DNA from: Rhodococcus jostii NBRC 16295
GTDB taxonomy: Bacteria; Actinomycetota; Actinomycetes; Mycobacteriales; Mycobacteriaceae
DNA: 64,000 bases
Reading direction: 5' to 3'
Assembly (NCBI RefSeq): GCF_001894825.1
Contig: NZ_BCWY01000020.1
Span: 62,001-126,000, forward strand
The position numbers and the translations under genes are program-made. Shown one piece after another: positions 7,863 to 16,488 of the stretch. Positions within the stretch are counted from its first letter, which is position 1; each line of letters begins with the position of its first letter. Under the pieces are notes generated by a model. The model was given only the letters and a program-made list of their open reading frames with translations, did no database searches and was not told the origin of the DNA.

Positions 7863-10800
7863 TTGAACACGAGTGCCACCGAGTCCGGCCTGTACGACAG
7901 GACGCTCGACAAGAGCAGCTGCGGCGTGGGCTTCATCACCCGCAAGGACGGCATTCAGACCCATGACGTCCTCCTCCGGGGCCATGAGGCCCTGTGTGCG
8001 GTTCCTCACCGCGGCGGCATGTCGGCCGAGGGTGTCGGCGACGGCGCCGGTGTCTGCGTCGACCTGTCGGTGCCGTTCTTCCGCACTCTGACGGGGCAGG
8101 ACGGTCTCGAGGCCGGCCGCTTCGGTGTCGGCAACTTCTTCCTCCCCACCGACGTGGCGTTCCACGGTGACGCCGAGGCCGTCATCGAGCGGGCCCTCGC
8201 CGAGCAGGGGTTCGAGGTGCTGCTCGAACGTGACGTGCCCGTCGACGCGGCCGTGCTCCGGCCCGCCGCGATCCGGCACCAGCTGCCGATCCGGCAGTGG
8301 GTGTTCACCGCGCCCGCCGCGTGCGCCGACGCGGCCGAGTTCGACCGTCGCATCCACGACGCCCTGCTCGCGATCGAGGCCGTCGCGTACACCCAGCCGG
8401 ACCTGGCCGGGCTGTACCCGCTGTCGCTGAGCGCCCGCACCCAGGTGCTCAAGGGCCGCCTCAACTCGAACGAGGTGATGCCCTACTTCCGGGACCTCGT
8501 CGACCCGGCCCACGCCATCCACACCCTGTACTTCCACACCCGGTTCTCGACCAACACCGACCCGCATCCGACGATGGCGCAGCCGTTCCGTCTGATGGCG
8601 CACAACGGTGAGCTCAACACCGACAAGAAGAACCGCCTCTCCGAGACGGCGCTGGCCCGTGCCCGCAACCGGGAGATCGTCCGCCCGCACGGCCAGTCGG
8701 ACAGTTGTCGCCTCGACCAGACGCTGCAGAGCCGCGTCGTGGAGGACGGTCTCGACCTCGTGACCGCGGTGGTGTCGATGATGCCGCCGGCGTGGGAGAA
8801 CGATTCGACCCTGTCGCCCGAGGTGCGGGCGATGCTCGAGTACTTCTCGCTGTACGAGGAGAAAAACGACGGTCCGGCGGCGCTGATCTTCGGCGACGGC
8901 ACCGTCGTCGGCGCCCGCCTCGACCGGCTCGGTCTGCGCCCGCTGCGCTCGGTGGAGACCGACGAGTACCTGTGCGTGACGTCCGAGGCCGGTCAGATCG
9001 ACTTCGATCCCGCCACCGTCCTGCACCGCGGCCGTATCGAGGCCGGCGGGATGCTGTACTTCGACCACCGTGAGGGCCGCTCGTACTCCACCGACGAGGC
9101 GCTCGAACTGCTCGCCTCCCGGGACGACTACCCGACGCTCGTCGCGGAGGCGCGCCGGACCATCGAGGCGCTGCCCGAGGTCGAGGCCGAGCCGGGACCG
9201 CTGCGGTACAACGGCGACCTCGAGCGCACGCAGCGCTACGTCGCGTACTCGCACAACCAGGAGAGCTTCAAGTTCATGATGGACCCGATGCTCGCGTCGG
9301 GTCAGGAGAAGATCTCCGCGATGGGCTACGGCAACGCCATCAATGCCCTCTCCGATCAGGAGGGTGGTGTGGCGAAGTACTTCTCGCAGCGTTTCGCGCA
9401 GGTCACGAACCCTTCGCTCGACAGCATCCGTGAGGCCGACGGCATGACGCTGCGCGTCGCGCTGGGCGCCAAGCCGAACAGTGGTGCGCTGTCGGCGCCG
9501 CAGATCGTGGTGCCCTCGCCGATCCTCACCCACATGGACATGCTGCGGATCCGCAAGCAGTCCGAGACGCCGGTGCAGCGAATCCCGATGCTGTACACCC
9601 CCGTGCACGGTGACACCGCCGCCAACGCGGCCGCGCTCGAGGCCGCCGTCGACGGGCTGTGCGACGAGGTGGAGGCGTTCGCCCGCGAGCAGGGTGGCAT
9701 CGCGATCCTCACCGACCGTCACGTGGCCACCGACCGCGCGGCGCTGCCGATGATCGTGGCGATCTCCGCCGTCAACCAGCGGCTGATCGAGGAGGGCCTG
9801 CGCCTGCGGGTGTCCGTCGTCGCGGAGAGCGGTCAGATCTCGTCCTCGCATCACGTGGCCGCCGCCCTCGGATTCGGCGCCGCCGCGATCTACCCGCTCG
9901 CCGTCCGTCTGCGCGCCGAGGAGAAGTTCGCCGACGAGGCGGACGTGGCGTTCAAGCGGTTCGCGAAGGCCGCCGAGAAGTCGCTGATGAAGACGATGGG
10001 CCGGGTCGGGTTGTGCACCGCCGAGAGCTACATCGGCGGCGAGTTCTTCGAACCCAACTACCTCGATACCGACGATCGGGTTCTGCGCCGCTACTTCGCG
10101 AACGTGAAGACGCCGGTCGGTGGTGTCGGGTTCGCCGTCATCGCGCAGGCCGTCGCCGACTGGCACCAGCGTGCCCTGACGGTGACGGGTGAGAAGGACG
10201 TCCCGCTGCTCGGCCTGTTCAAGGAGCGGGCGGAAGGCGCCGGTCACTCGTACGGCACGGCGGCCGTGCGCGGCTTCGTCGACCTCACCGAGGAGCCCAT
10301 CGCGTTCGACACTGCGGGCACGCAGGACCACACGGAGTCGCTGCGACTGCTGCCGCTGAACCGGCTCGAGGACGCGTTCGGCCTCGACGACGACGCGTAC
10401 CGCAACGCCGGTTTCCAGAAGCTGACGCACGACGCGATCGACCGTTTCGAGATCACCCCCGGCTACCGCGCGTTCGCGCGGACCATGGCCGACGAGCGCA
10501 CCCGTCGTCCCGCCGCGCTGCGCGACGTCCTGGACCTGCCGGCCGACGTCACGTTCCTCACCACGGCTGCGGAGTTCCGCAAGCAGATGGGCCGCTTCTC
10601 CCGCAAGGGCAACAACAGCTTCGCGGTCCGCGGACTCGCGTCCGAGGCGGTCGGCGACGACGAGTTCCGGCTCCGGCTCACCGGACCCCACGCGGGCGAG
10701 GCCGAGGTGCTGTCGGCGCTCGGCGAGTCGCTGGTGATGCGGTTCGGCGACGACCTCCGCGAGTACCGGGTCGACAGCGACGCCCTCGTCGTGCGGACGT

Positions 10801-13370
10801 CCGGCGAGGCGCTGCGGTGCCTGTCGCTGCTGCGCACCGCTCCGGCGAGCCTGCCGATCGAGCAGGTGCAGAAGGCCAGCGAGATCACGCCGTTCCTCAC
10901 GTCCGGCGCCATGAGCCACGGCGCGTTGAATTCCAACGCCCACGAGGCGGTCGCGCACGGCACCAATATGGTCGGCGGCATGTCGAACAGTGGCGAGGGC
11001 GGCGAGCACATCTCCCGCTACGGCACCATCCGCGGTTCGCGGATCAAGCAGTTCGCGTCGGGCCGCTTCGGTGTGTGGGCCGGCTACCTGGCCGACCCGA
11101 TGCTCGAGGAACTCGAGATCAAGATCGCGCAGGGCGCCAAGCCCGGTGAGGGCGGGCAGCTGCCCGCACCCAAGGTGACGGTCGAGATCGCGGCCGCGCG
11201 CGGCGGCACCCCCGGCGTCGAACTGGTCTCTCCCCCACCGCATCACGACACGTACTCCATCGAGGACCTCGCGCAGCTGATCCACGACTGCAAGGCGGCG
11301 CGGGTCCGCGTCATCGTGAAGCTCGTGTCCTCGGAGGGCATCGGCACCATCGCGGTGGGTGTCGCGAAGGCCGGCGCCGACGTCATCAACGTGGCGGGCA
11401 ACACCGGCGGCACCGGTGCCGCCGCCGTGACGAGCCTCAAGTACGCCGGACGTTCGGCGGAGATCGGCGTCGCCGAGGTCCACCAGGCGTTGTGCGCCAA
11501 CGGGTTGCGGCAGAAGGTGCTGCTCCGGTGTTCCGGCGCGCATCAGACGGCGAGCGACGTGGTGAAGTCGGCGCTGCTCGGCGCCGACAGCTTCGAGTTC
11601 GGCACCACCGCCCTGATGATGCTCAAGTGCGTCATGGCCAAGAACTGCAACGTCAAGTGCCCGGCCGGTCTGACCACCAATCCCGAACTGTTCGACGGTG
11701 ATCCGCGGGCGATGGCGCAGTACCTGCTGAACATCGCGCACGAGACCCGGGAGGTGCTGGCCGAGCTGGGGATGTCCTCGCTGCGCGAGGCGCGGGGCCG
11801 TTCGGATCTGCTGCAGCTTCTCGACCACCCGTCCAGCGTCGGCCAGCTCGACCTGCGGGCGATGCTCGCGGTGGTCGAGGAGGTCGTGATCGGCGATCCG
11901 GTGTACCTGGAGAAGGACTACACGCTCGACGACGGCTGGCTCGTGCAACTGCGCGCCGCGCTGGTCGAGCAGGGCGCAGCGACGGTCGAGCTCGGCGACG
12001 GCGTGCACCTGAGCAACCGCAACAAGAGCGTCGGAGCCCAGCTGGCAGTCGACATCGAGCGGATGCTGAACCACGAGCTCACCGATGTCGAGCTGCCCGC
12101 CGTGCTCCGCGACGAGCGTGGCCGCGGCTACCTGCGCGACGGCAGCGTCCGGATCTCCACGTCCGGGTCCGCGGGTCTGTCGTACGGCGCGTTCTGCAAC
12201 GACGGCATGGCCCTCGACCACACCGGTACCGCAAACGACGGTGTCGGCAAGGGCGCCAACGGCGGCAGCATCGTCGTGCGCTCGCCCGGTGGCGGCTCCG
12301 ACCTTCACGGTGGAAACGTGCTGATCGGCAACTTCGCGCTGTTCGGCGCCACCGGCGGACGCATGTTCGTCGAGGGTCAGGCGGGTGACCGGTTCGCCGT
12401 CCGCAATTCGGGTGCCACCGCGGTGGTCGAGGGTGTCGGCGACTTCGCGTGCGAGTACATGACCAACGGCGCCGTGCTGAACCTCGGCGGCTTCGGCAAG
12501 GGTGTCGGCAACGGCATGAGCGGTGGCTTCGTCTACCAGTACGACCCCGAGGGCACGTTGCCCGGCAAGGCCAGCGCGGACTCGATCCTGCTCGGTTCGA
12601 TCACTGGCGACGACGAGCACGCGGCGCTGCACCGTCAGGCCGTGCACGTGCTGCTCGGGTGGCACCTCGAGGCCACCGGCTCCGCCAAGGCGGCGTGGTT
12701 GCTCGAGAACTGGGAGACCGAACAGCACCACTTCGTGTACGGCATGCCGCGCGCGCTGCTGCAGTACCAGGACAGCGACGAGATCCTGAAGGCCAAGCCC
12801 CGCAAGGATCTGGCCGACGAACTCGCTGCCGCGCTGGTCGCGCACCAGGTGCGGAAGTTCAAGCTGGACTACCGGGACGGTCGCGCGGTCCAGGGTGGCT
12901 CCGTGCCCGGCTACGGCGAGACCGACACCGAGGCCATGTTCGCGCTGCTGAACAACTACACCGTGCTGAACGCGGCGCAGGAGATGGCGCTGTCGAAGCT
13001 TCCGGGAGTCACGGATCCGTCCGACCCGGCCGTCGACAAGGCCGTCCGCAACCTGCTGCTCACCGAGGACTTCTTCCTCGTGCAGCGGCTGCAGCGGTAC
13101 GCGCGGGAGGCGCTGAAGGACTACAGCGACGAGGACCTGGCCGTGATGGTGGCGGCCAAGCGTCTCGCCGACTACAAGGATGCGCTGCGCCGCCGCAACG
13201 TCCGGTCCATCGACGCCCCCGGCACGTACGGCTGGATCCTGCACCAGGACGCGAAGAACGTCGACAAGATCGGCCGGCTGCCCGGCTTCGAGGAGCTGTT
13301 CGCTCAGCACGCCTTGCCCGACCTGATCCCCACGAAAGACATCTCCACGAAAGACGTTGTGCCGTCATGA
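7863..13370 (+). CDS. gltB: Extra-long glutamate synthase large-subunit-like protein
   Basis: 1835 residues from a TTG preceded 8 nt upstream by GAGGAG; classical GltB is about 1500. The N-terminal class II amidotransferase nucleophile is Cys20 (SSCGVGFITRKDG), so about 19 residues would be removed as a propeptide. The FMN/synthase domain (GAMSHGALN, MSNSGEGGEH, KPGEGGQLPAPKV, NTGGTGAAAVTSLK) and the C-terminal beta-helix (GANGGSIVVRSPGG) are present. The Fe-S cysteines are C1256, C1262 and C1266, spaced C-x5-C-x3-C rather than the usual C-x5-C-x4-C. Extra sequence lies before the FMN domain and in a roughly 200-residue C-terminal extension. It forms a coupled unit with a diflavin reductase (ATGA overlap) rather than with gltD. 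Glutamine-dependent glutamate synthesis is likely but not proven. Confidence 0.85.
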   Translation: MNTSATESGLYDRTLDKSSCGVGFITRKDGIQTHDVLLRGHEALCAVPHRGGMSAEGVGDGAGVCVDLSVPFFRTLTGQDGLEAGRFGVGNFFLPTDVAFHGDAEAVIERALAEQGFEVLLERDVPVDAAVLRPAAIRHQLPIRQWVFTAPAACADAAEFDRRIHDALLAIEAVAYTQPDLAGLYPLSLSARTQVLKGRLNSNEVMPYFRDLVDPAHAIHTLYFHTRFSTNTDPHPTMAQPFRLMAHNGELNTDKKNRLSETALARARNREIVRPHGQSDSCRLDQTLQSRVVEDGLDLVTAVVSMMPPAWENDSTLSPEVRAMLEYFSLYEEKNDGPAALIFGDGTVVGARLDRLGLRPLRSVETDEYLCVTSEAGQIDFDPATVLHRGRIEAGGMLYFDHREGRSYSTDEALELLASRDDYPTLVAEARRTIEALPEVEAEPGPLRYNGDLERTQRYVAYSHNQESFKFMMDPMLASGQEKISAMGYGNAINALSDQEGGVAKYFSQRFAQVTNPSLDSIREADGMTLRVALGAKPNSGALSAPQIVVPSPILTHMDMLRIRKQSETPVQRIPMLYTPVHGDTAANAAALEAAVDGLCDEVEAFAREQGGIAILTDRHVATDRAALPMIVAISAVNQRLIEEGLRLRVSVVAESGQISSSHHVAAALGFGAAAIYPLAVRLRAEEKFADEADVAFKRFAKAAEKSLMKTMGRVGLCTAESYIGGEFFEPNYLDTDDRVLRRYFANVKTPVGGVGFAVIAQAVADWHQRALTVTGEKDVPLLGLFKERAEGAGHSYGTAAVRGFVDLTEEPIAFDTAGTQDHTESLRLLPLNRLEDAFGLDDDAYRNAGFQKLTHDAIDRFEITPGYRAFARTMADERTRRPAALRDVLDLPADVTFLTTAAEFRKQMGRFSRKGNNSFAVRGLASEAVGDDEFRLRLTGPHAGEAEVLSALGESLVMRFGDDLREYRVDSDALVVRTSGEALRCLSLLRTAPASLPIEQVQKASEITPFLTSGAMSHGALNSNAHEAVAHGTNMVGGMSNSGEGGEHISRYGTIRGSRIKQFASGRFGVWAGYLADPMLEELEIKIAQGAKPGEGGQLPAPKVTVEIAAARGGTPGVELVSPPPHHDTYSIEDLAQLIHDCKAARVRVIVKLVSSEGIGTIAVGVAKAGADVINVAGNTGGTGAAAVTSLKYAGRSAEIGVAEVHQALCANGLRQKVLLRCSGAHQTASDVVKSALLGADSFEFGTTALMMLKCVMAKNCNVKCPAGLTTNPELFDGDPRAMAQYLLNIAHETREVLAELGMSSLREARGRSDLLQLLDHPSSVGQLDLRAMLAVVEEVVIGDPVYLEKDYTLDDGWLVQLRAALVEQGAATVELGDGVHLSNRNKSVGAQLAVDIERMLNHELTDVELPAVLRDERGRGYLRDGSVRISTSGSAGLSYGAFCNDGMALDHTGTANDGVGKGANGGSIVVRSPGGGSDLHGGNVLIGNFALFGATGGRMFVEGQAGDRFAVRNSGATAVVEGVGDFACEYMTNGAVLNLGGFGKGVGNGMSGGFVYQYDPEGTLPGKASADSILLGSITGDDEHAALHRQAVHVLLGWHLEATGSAKAAWLLENWETEQHHFVYGMPRALLQYQDSDEILKAKPRKDLADELAAALVAHQVRKFKLDYRDGRAVQGGSVPGYGETDTEAMFALLNNYTVLNAAQEMALSKLPGVTDPSDPAVDKAVRNLLLTEDFFLVQRLQRYAREALKDYSDEDLAVMVAAKRLADYKDALRRRNVRSIDAPGTYGWILHQDAKNVDKIGRLPGFEELFAQHALPDLIPTKDISTKDVVPS

Positions 13371-15136
13371 AGATGCCCTACATCCCCCAGGACGCCCCGT
13401 TCAGTGAGGACCAGCGCGTCTGGCTCACCGGCTTTCTCGCCGGGATGAGCTCACGCCTCGTCGCGGGCGGATCCGACGCACCCGCCGCGGCGGCCGGTGG
13501 GCAGTTGCCCGCCATGCACGTGCTGTACGGCAGCCAGACCGGGAACGCCGAGGGCGTCGCGGAAGACGCTGCGGCCGCGGCACGTTCGCAGGGCTTCGCG
13601 CCCGTCGTGAGCGCCCTCGACGACGTCGACACCGATGCGCTCGCCGCCATGCAGCGCGTCCTTGTCGTCACCTCCACCTACGGTGAGGGCGAGATGCCCG
13701 ACAACGCGGAACTGTTCTGGCAGGCGTTGGCGGCGGAGACGGCGCCGCGGCTCGAGGCCACCGACTTCGCGGTGCTCGCCCTCGGCGACACCGGGTACGA
13801 CGGGTACTGCCAGGCCGGCAAGATGATCGACACCAGGCTCGAGCAGCTCGGTGCCCACCGGGTCACCCCGCGCGTCGACTGCGACGTCGACTACGAGGAC
13901 ACGGCCGCCGCGTGGGTGGCCGACACCCTCCCCCTGTTCGCGGCCGTCGAGGGCATTCGTGGCGAGTCCGCGGTCGCCGACGTCGCCGTGCCCGAGACGG
14001 CACCGGCCCGCAAGCGGTCGCAGTGGAACCGCAAGAACCCCTACGCGTCCACGCTCTCCGTGAACCGCCGGCTGTCGAGCGAGGACTCGGCGAAGGAGAT
14101 CCGGCACTACGAGTTCGCGCTCGCCGACAGCGGTCTCGAGTACGAGGCCGGTGACGCGCTCGGGGTGATGCCGATCAACGACCCCGTCCTCGTCGACGCC
14201 CTCGTGGCCCGGCTGGGCATTCCGGCGGATGCCGCCGTCACCGGCAAGGAGCGGCCGTTCAGCGACCTGCTGCTGCACGCGTACGAGATCTCCACGCCCA
14301 GCCACGAATTCATCGACGAGATCGAGAAGCGGGCGGGCGACGAAGAACTGAGCCATGTGCTGCGGCACGGCGACAAGGAAGCCCTCGACGCCTGGCTGTG
14401 GGGCAAGGACGTGCTCGACCTGCTGCTCCTCGAGCCGTCGGTGACCCTGACCGCCGACGACTTCGTCGGACTGCTGAAGCCGTTGCAGCACAGGGCATAT
14501 TCCATCTCGTCCAGCCCGCTGGCCAACCCGGGCAGCGTGCACTTGACCGTCGCCAGCGTCCGCCACAGCTCCGCGGGGCGCGACCGCGGTGGCGTGTGCT
14601 CCACGTTCCTCGCCGACCGGATCGCCGAGGGCGACAACGGCGGGATCTTCGTGTCCAAGAACAAGTCGTTCCGCGTCCCCGCGGACGACGGCGCACCGAT
14701 GATCATGGTCGGCCCCGGCACCGGCATCGCCCCGTTCCGCGCGTTCCTGCAGGAGCGGCAGGCGCGCGGCGCGTCGGGACGCAACTGGTTGTTCTTCGGC
14801 GACCAGCACCGCGCATCGGACTACATCTACGAGGAGGAGATCGGCGCGATGACCGACAGCGGTCTCCTCACCCGCCTCGACCTCGCGTTCTCCCGCGACC
14901 AGGCGGAGAAGATCTACGTGCAGAACCGGATGGTCGAGAACGGCGCGGAGTTGTTCGCCTGGCTCGAGGACGGCGGCCACTTCTACGTCTGCGGCGACGC
15001 CACCCGCATGGCGAAGGACGTCGACCGGGCCCTGCACGAGGTCGTCGCCACCCATGGCATCCTCTCCACCGAGCAGGCCGCCGAGTACGTGACCAAGCTC
15101 AAGAAGGACAAGCGCTACCTGCGCGACGTGTACTGA
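13367..15136 (+). CDS. CysJ/cytochrome P450 reductase-like diflavin NADPH reductase
   Basis: 589 residues. An N-terminal flavodoxin domain (LYGSQTGNAEGVAEDAA, TSTYGEGEMPDNAELFW) is joined by a connecting domain to an FAD/NADP ferredoxin-reductase module (RAYSISSSPLANPG, GGVCSTFLADR, MIMVGPGTGIAPFRAFLQER, GHFYVCGDATRMAKDVD). This is the layout of the sulfite reductase flavoprotein subunit and P450 reductases: NADPH to FAD to FMN. The ATG overlaps the stop of the GOGAT-like gene (ATGA), implying coupled translation. No sulfite reductase hemoprotein is nearby, so its partner is most simply the GOGAT-like protein and/or the following flavodoxin (inference). Confidence 0.85.
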   Translation: MKMPYIPQDAPFSEDQRVWLTGFLAGMSSRLVAGGSDAPAAAAGGQLPAMHVLYGSQTGNAEGVAEDAAAAARSQGFAPVVSALDDVDTDALAAMQRVLVVTSTYGEGEMPDNAELFWQALAAETAPRLEATDFAVLALGDTGYDGYCQAGKMIDTRLEQLGAHRVTPRVDCDVDYEDTAAAWVADTLPLFAAVEGIRGESAVADVAVPETAPARKRSQWNRKNPYASTLSVNRRLSSEDSAKEIRHYEFALADSGLEYEAGDALGVMPINDPVLVDALVARLGIPADAAVTGKERPFSDLLLHAYEISTPSHEFIDEIEKRAGDEELSHVLRHGDKEALDAWLWGKDVLDLLLLEPSVTLTADDFVGLLKPLQHRAYSISSSPLANPGSVHLTVASVRHSSAGRDRGGVCSTFLADRIAEGDNGGIFVSKNKSFRVPADDGAPMIMVGPGTGIAPFRAFLQERQARGASGRNWLFFGDQHRASDYIYEEEIGAMTDSGLLTRLDLAFSRDQAEKIYVQNRMVENGAELFAWLEDGGHFYVCGDATRMAKDVDRALHEVVATHGILSTEQAAEYVTKLKKDKRYLRDVY

Positions 15137-15170
15137 CCACGTCGGCAGCAACTCACGAGGAGCAAGAACA

Positions 15171-15620
15171 ATGGCAGTGGTGATTCTGTACGGCAGCGAG
15201 GGTGGAACCTCCGAACTGGTGGCCGACAACATCGCCGACGTGCTCGGCGACTACGGCGACACGTCCCTGTACGACATGATGGAGTTCGACGCGGGCGATC
15301 TCGACCCCGACAACTTCCACGTCATCGTGTGCTCCACCTACGGTGAGGGCGAGTTGCCCACCGGCGCGGAACCCTTCTTCGAGGGCCTCGAGGAGGACGA
15401 ACCCGACCTCACCGGCATGCAGTTCGCGCTGTTCGGCCTCGGCGACAAGGTCTACGAGGAGACGTACAACCGCGGCGGCGAGATCATCGCAGAGAAGCTC
15501 GTCTCCCTCGGCGCGGCCCAGGTCGGCGAGCACGGCCGGCACGACGGCTCCAGCTCCATCCGTCCCAAGGACCAGGCCGAGGAGTGGGCCAAGAACATCG
15601 GCGAGGAATTCCTCGGATAG
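15171..15620 (+). CDS. Flavodoxin (MioC-like)
   Basis: 149 residues, one flavodoxin domain. FMN phosphate loop YGSEGGTSELVADNIAD, isoalloxazine loops CSTYGEGELPTGAEPF and GLGDKVYEETYNRGG. Acidic overall, as expected for an electron carrier. GAGGAG lies 8 nt upstream of the ATG. It is the third gene of the GOGAT-like/diflavin reductase unit and probably shuttles electrons between them or to another acceptor (inference). Confidence 0.85.
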   Translation: MAVVILYGSEGGTSELVADNIADVLGDYGDTSLYDMMEFDAGDLDPDNFHVIVCSTYGEGELPTGAEPFFEGLEEDEPDLTGMQFALFGLGDKVYEETYNRGGEIIAEKLVSLGAAQVGEHGRHDGSSSIRPKDQAEEWAKNIGEEFLG

Positions 15621-15624
15621 CACC

Positions 15625-16488
15625 TCACACCGGGAGTCGCGACTGCACGCTCCGCACCCAGTCGCGGCTCCCGGCGAGGTAGCGGTCCCGCGCCGACGCG
15701 AACAGGTGGACGCTGTCGGAGCCCGGCCAGTTCGCGGGCAGCATTCCGGCAGGTAGTCCCGGGTCGATGTACGGGATGATCCGCCATTCGTCGAGCAGCG
15801 GCACGAAGCGGACGAATGCGTCGCGCGGCGACACCTCTTCTGCCTCGGACAGTGCGAACCGGTGGTGGTCGAGGAATTCCCGGTGCCGCGCGGCGATGTC
15901 GTCGAGATCCCACCACCGTCCCGCGGCGTCCGTCATCGAATCGGGCACGAACACCGACGTGGACACGAAGGTCGTCACGTAGTCGGACAGGCCCAGCGCG
16001 TCGACGATGTCCCCCACCTCACCGGCGAGGTATTCGGGGGCGATCCACAGTCCCGGCGACACCGTTCCGCAGCCGATCCACCCGAGCCGCCTGCGCAGCT
16101 GGTGCCGCGCGGCGCGTTGCGATTCGGGGATGGTGAACGAGATCAGCCGCCACGGGTCGGTGTCCGTCATCTGCCGGAAGCCGAAGATCCGCGGATCGCC
16201 GCGAGTGAACATCGCCTCGGCTTGTTCGGTCACCTCGTACCCGGTACGCCCGTCGCGGGCACGTGGCCGCAGCACCCCCTTCTTCTTCAGGCGGGCCACC
16301 GCGATGCGCGTCGATTCGGAGGGGATGCCGACGGCCTGCATCAGTTCCACGAAGTCGGCGATCGCCACCCACCCGCCGAGGTCGCGCACGTACGCGCCGA
16401 GGACCGTGCGGATCAGCGACGTCACGCTGCCGGGCCGCGAATCGAAGTCGTCGAGGATCGCGCTCGCCGGTTCAGTCGGTGAGTTCAT
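15625..16488 (-). CDS. PaaX-family transcriptional regulator, last gene of kyn operon
   Basis: About 287 residues from the ATG at 16488. The N-terminal winged helix (SVTSLIRTVLGAYVRDLGGWVAIADFVELMQAVGIPSESTR-type region, then VARLKKKGVL) is followed by a central PaaX domain and the C-terminal FVRFVPLLDEWRIIPYIDPGLP. PaaX proteins repress aromatic catabolic genes and respond to a CoA thioester. The 5' end overlaps the end of kynU by 17 nt, so it is cotranscribed and probably controls the kynurenine genes, perhaps sensing a downstream metabolite (inference). An upstream in-frame start at 16521 is possible. Confidence 0.8.
   Translation of the reverse strand: MNSPTEPASAILDDFDSRPGSVTSLIRTVLGAYVRDLGGWVAIADFVELMQAVGIPSESTRIAVARLKKKGVLRPRARDGRTGYEVTEQAEAMFTRGDPRIFGFRQMTDTDPWRLISFTIPESQRAARHQLRRRLGWIGCGTVSPGLWIAPEYLAGEVGDIVDALGLSDYVTTFVSTSVFVPDSMTDAAGRWWDLDDIAARHREFLDHHRFALSEAEEVSPRDAFVRFVPLLDEWRIIPYIDPGLPAGMLPANWPGSDSVHLFASARDRYLAGSRDWVRSVQSRLPV
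15632..15672. terminator. Hairpin between flavodoxin and the convergent PaaX-type gene
   Basis: Arms 15632-15645 and 15659-15672 form a 14-bp stem with one mismatch, starting 12 nt after the flavodoxin stop. The stem lies inside the last codons of the oppositely transcribed regulator gene, so it would serve as a terminator encoded within a coding end. Confidence 0.45.

Noticed and set aside
7734-13310. Very long open frame (over 1800 codons) on the minus strand opposite the GOGAT-like gene
   Set aside because: It mirrors the sense gene codon for codon in a high-GC genome, has no ribosome site and no recognisable domain, and the sense product is a clear homologue.
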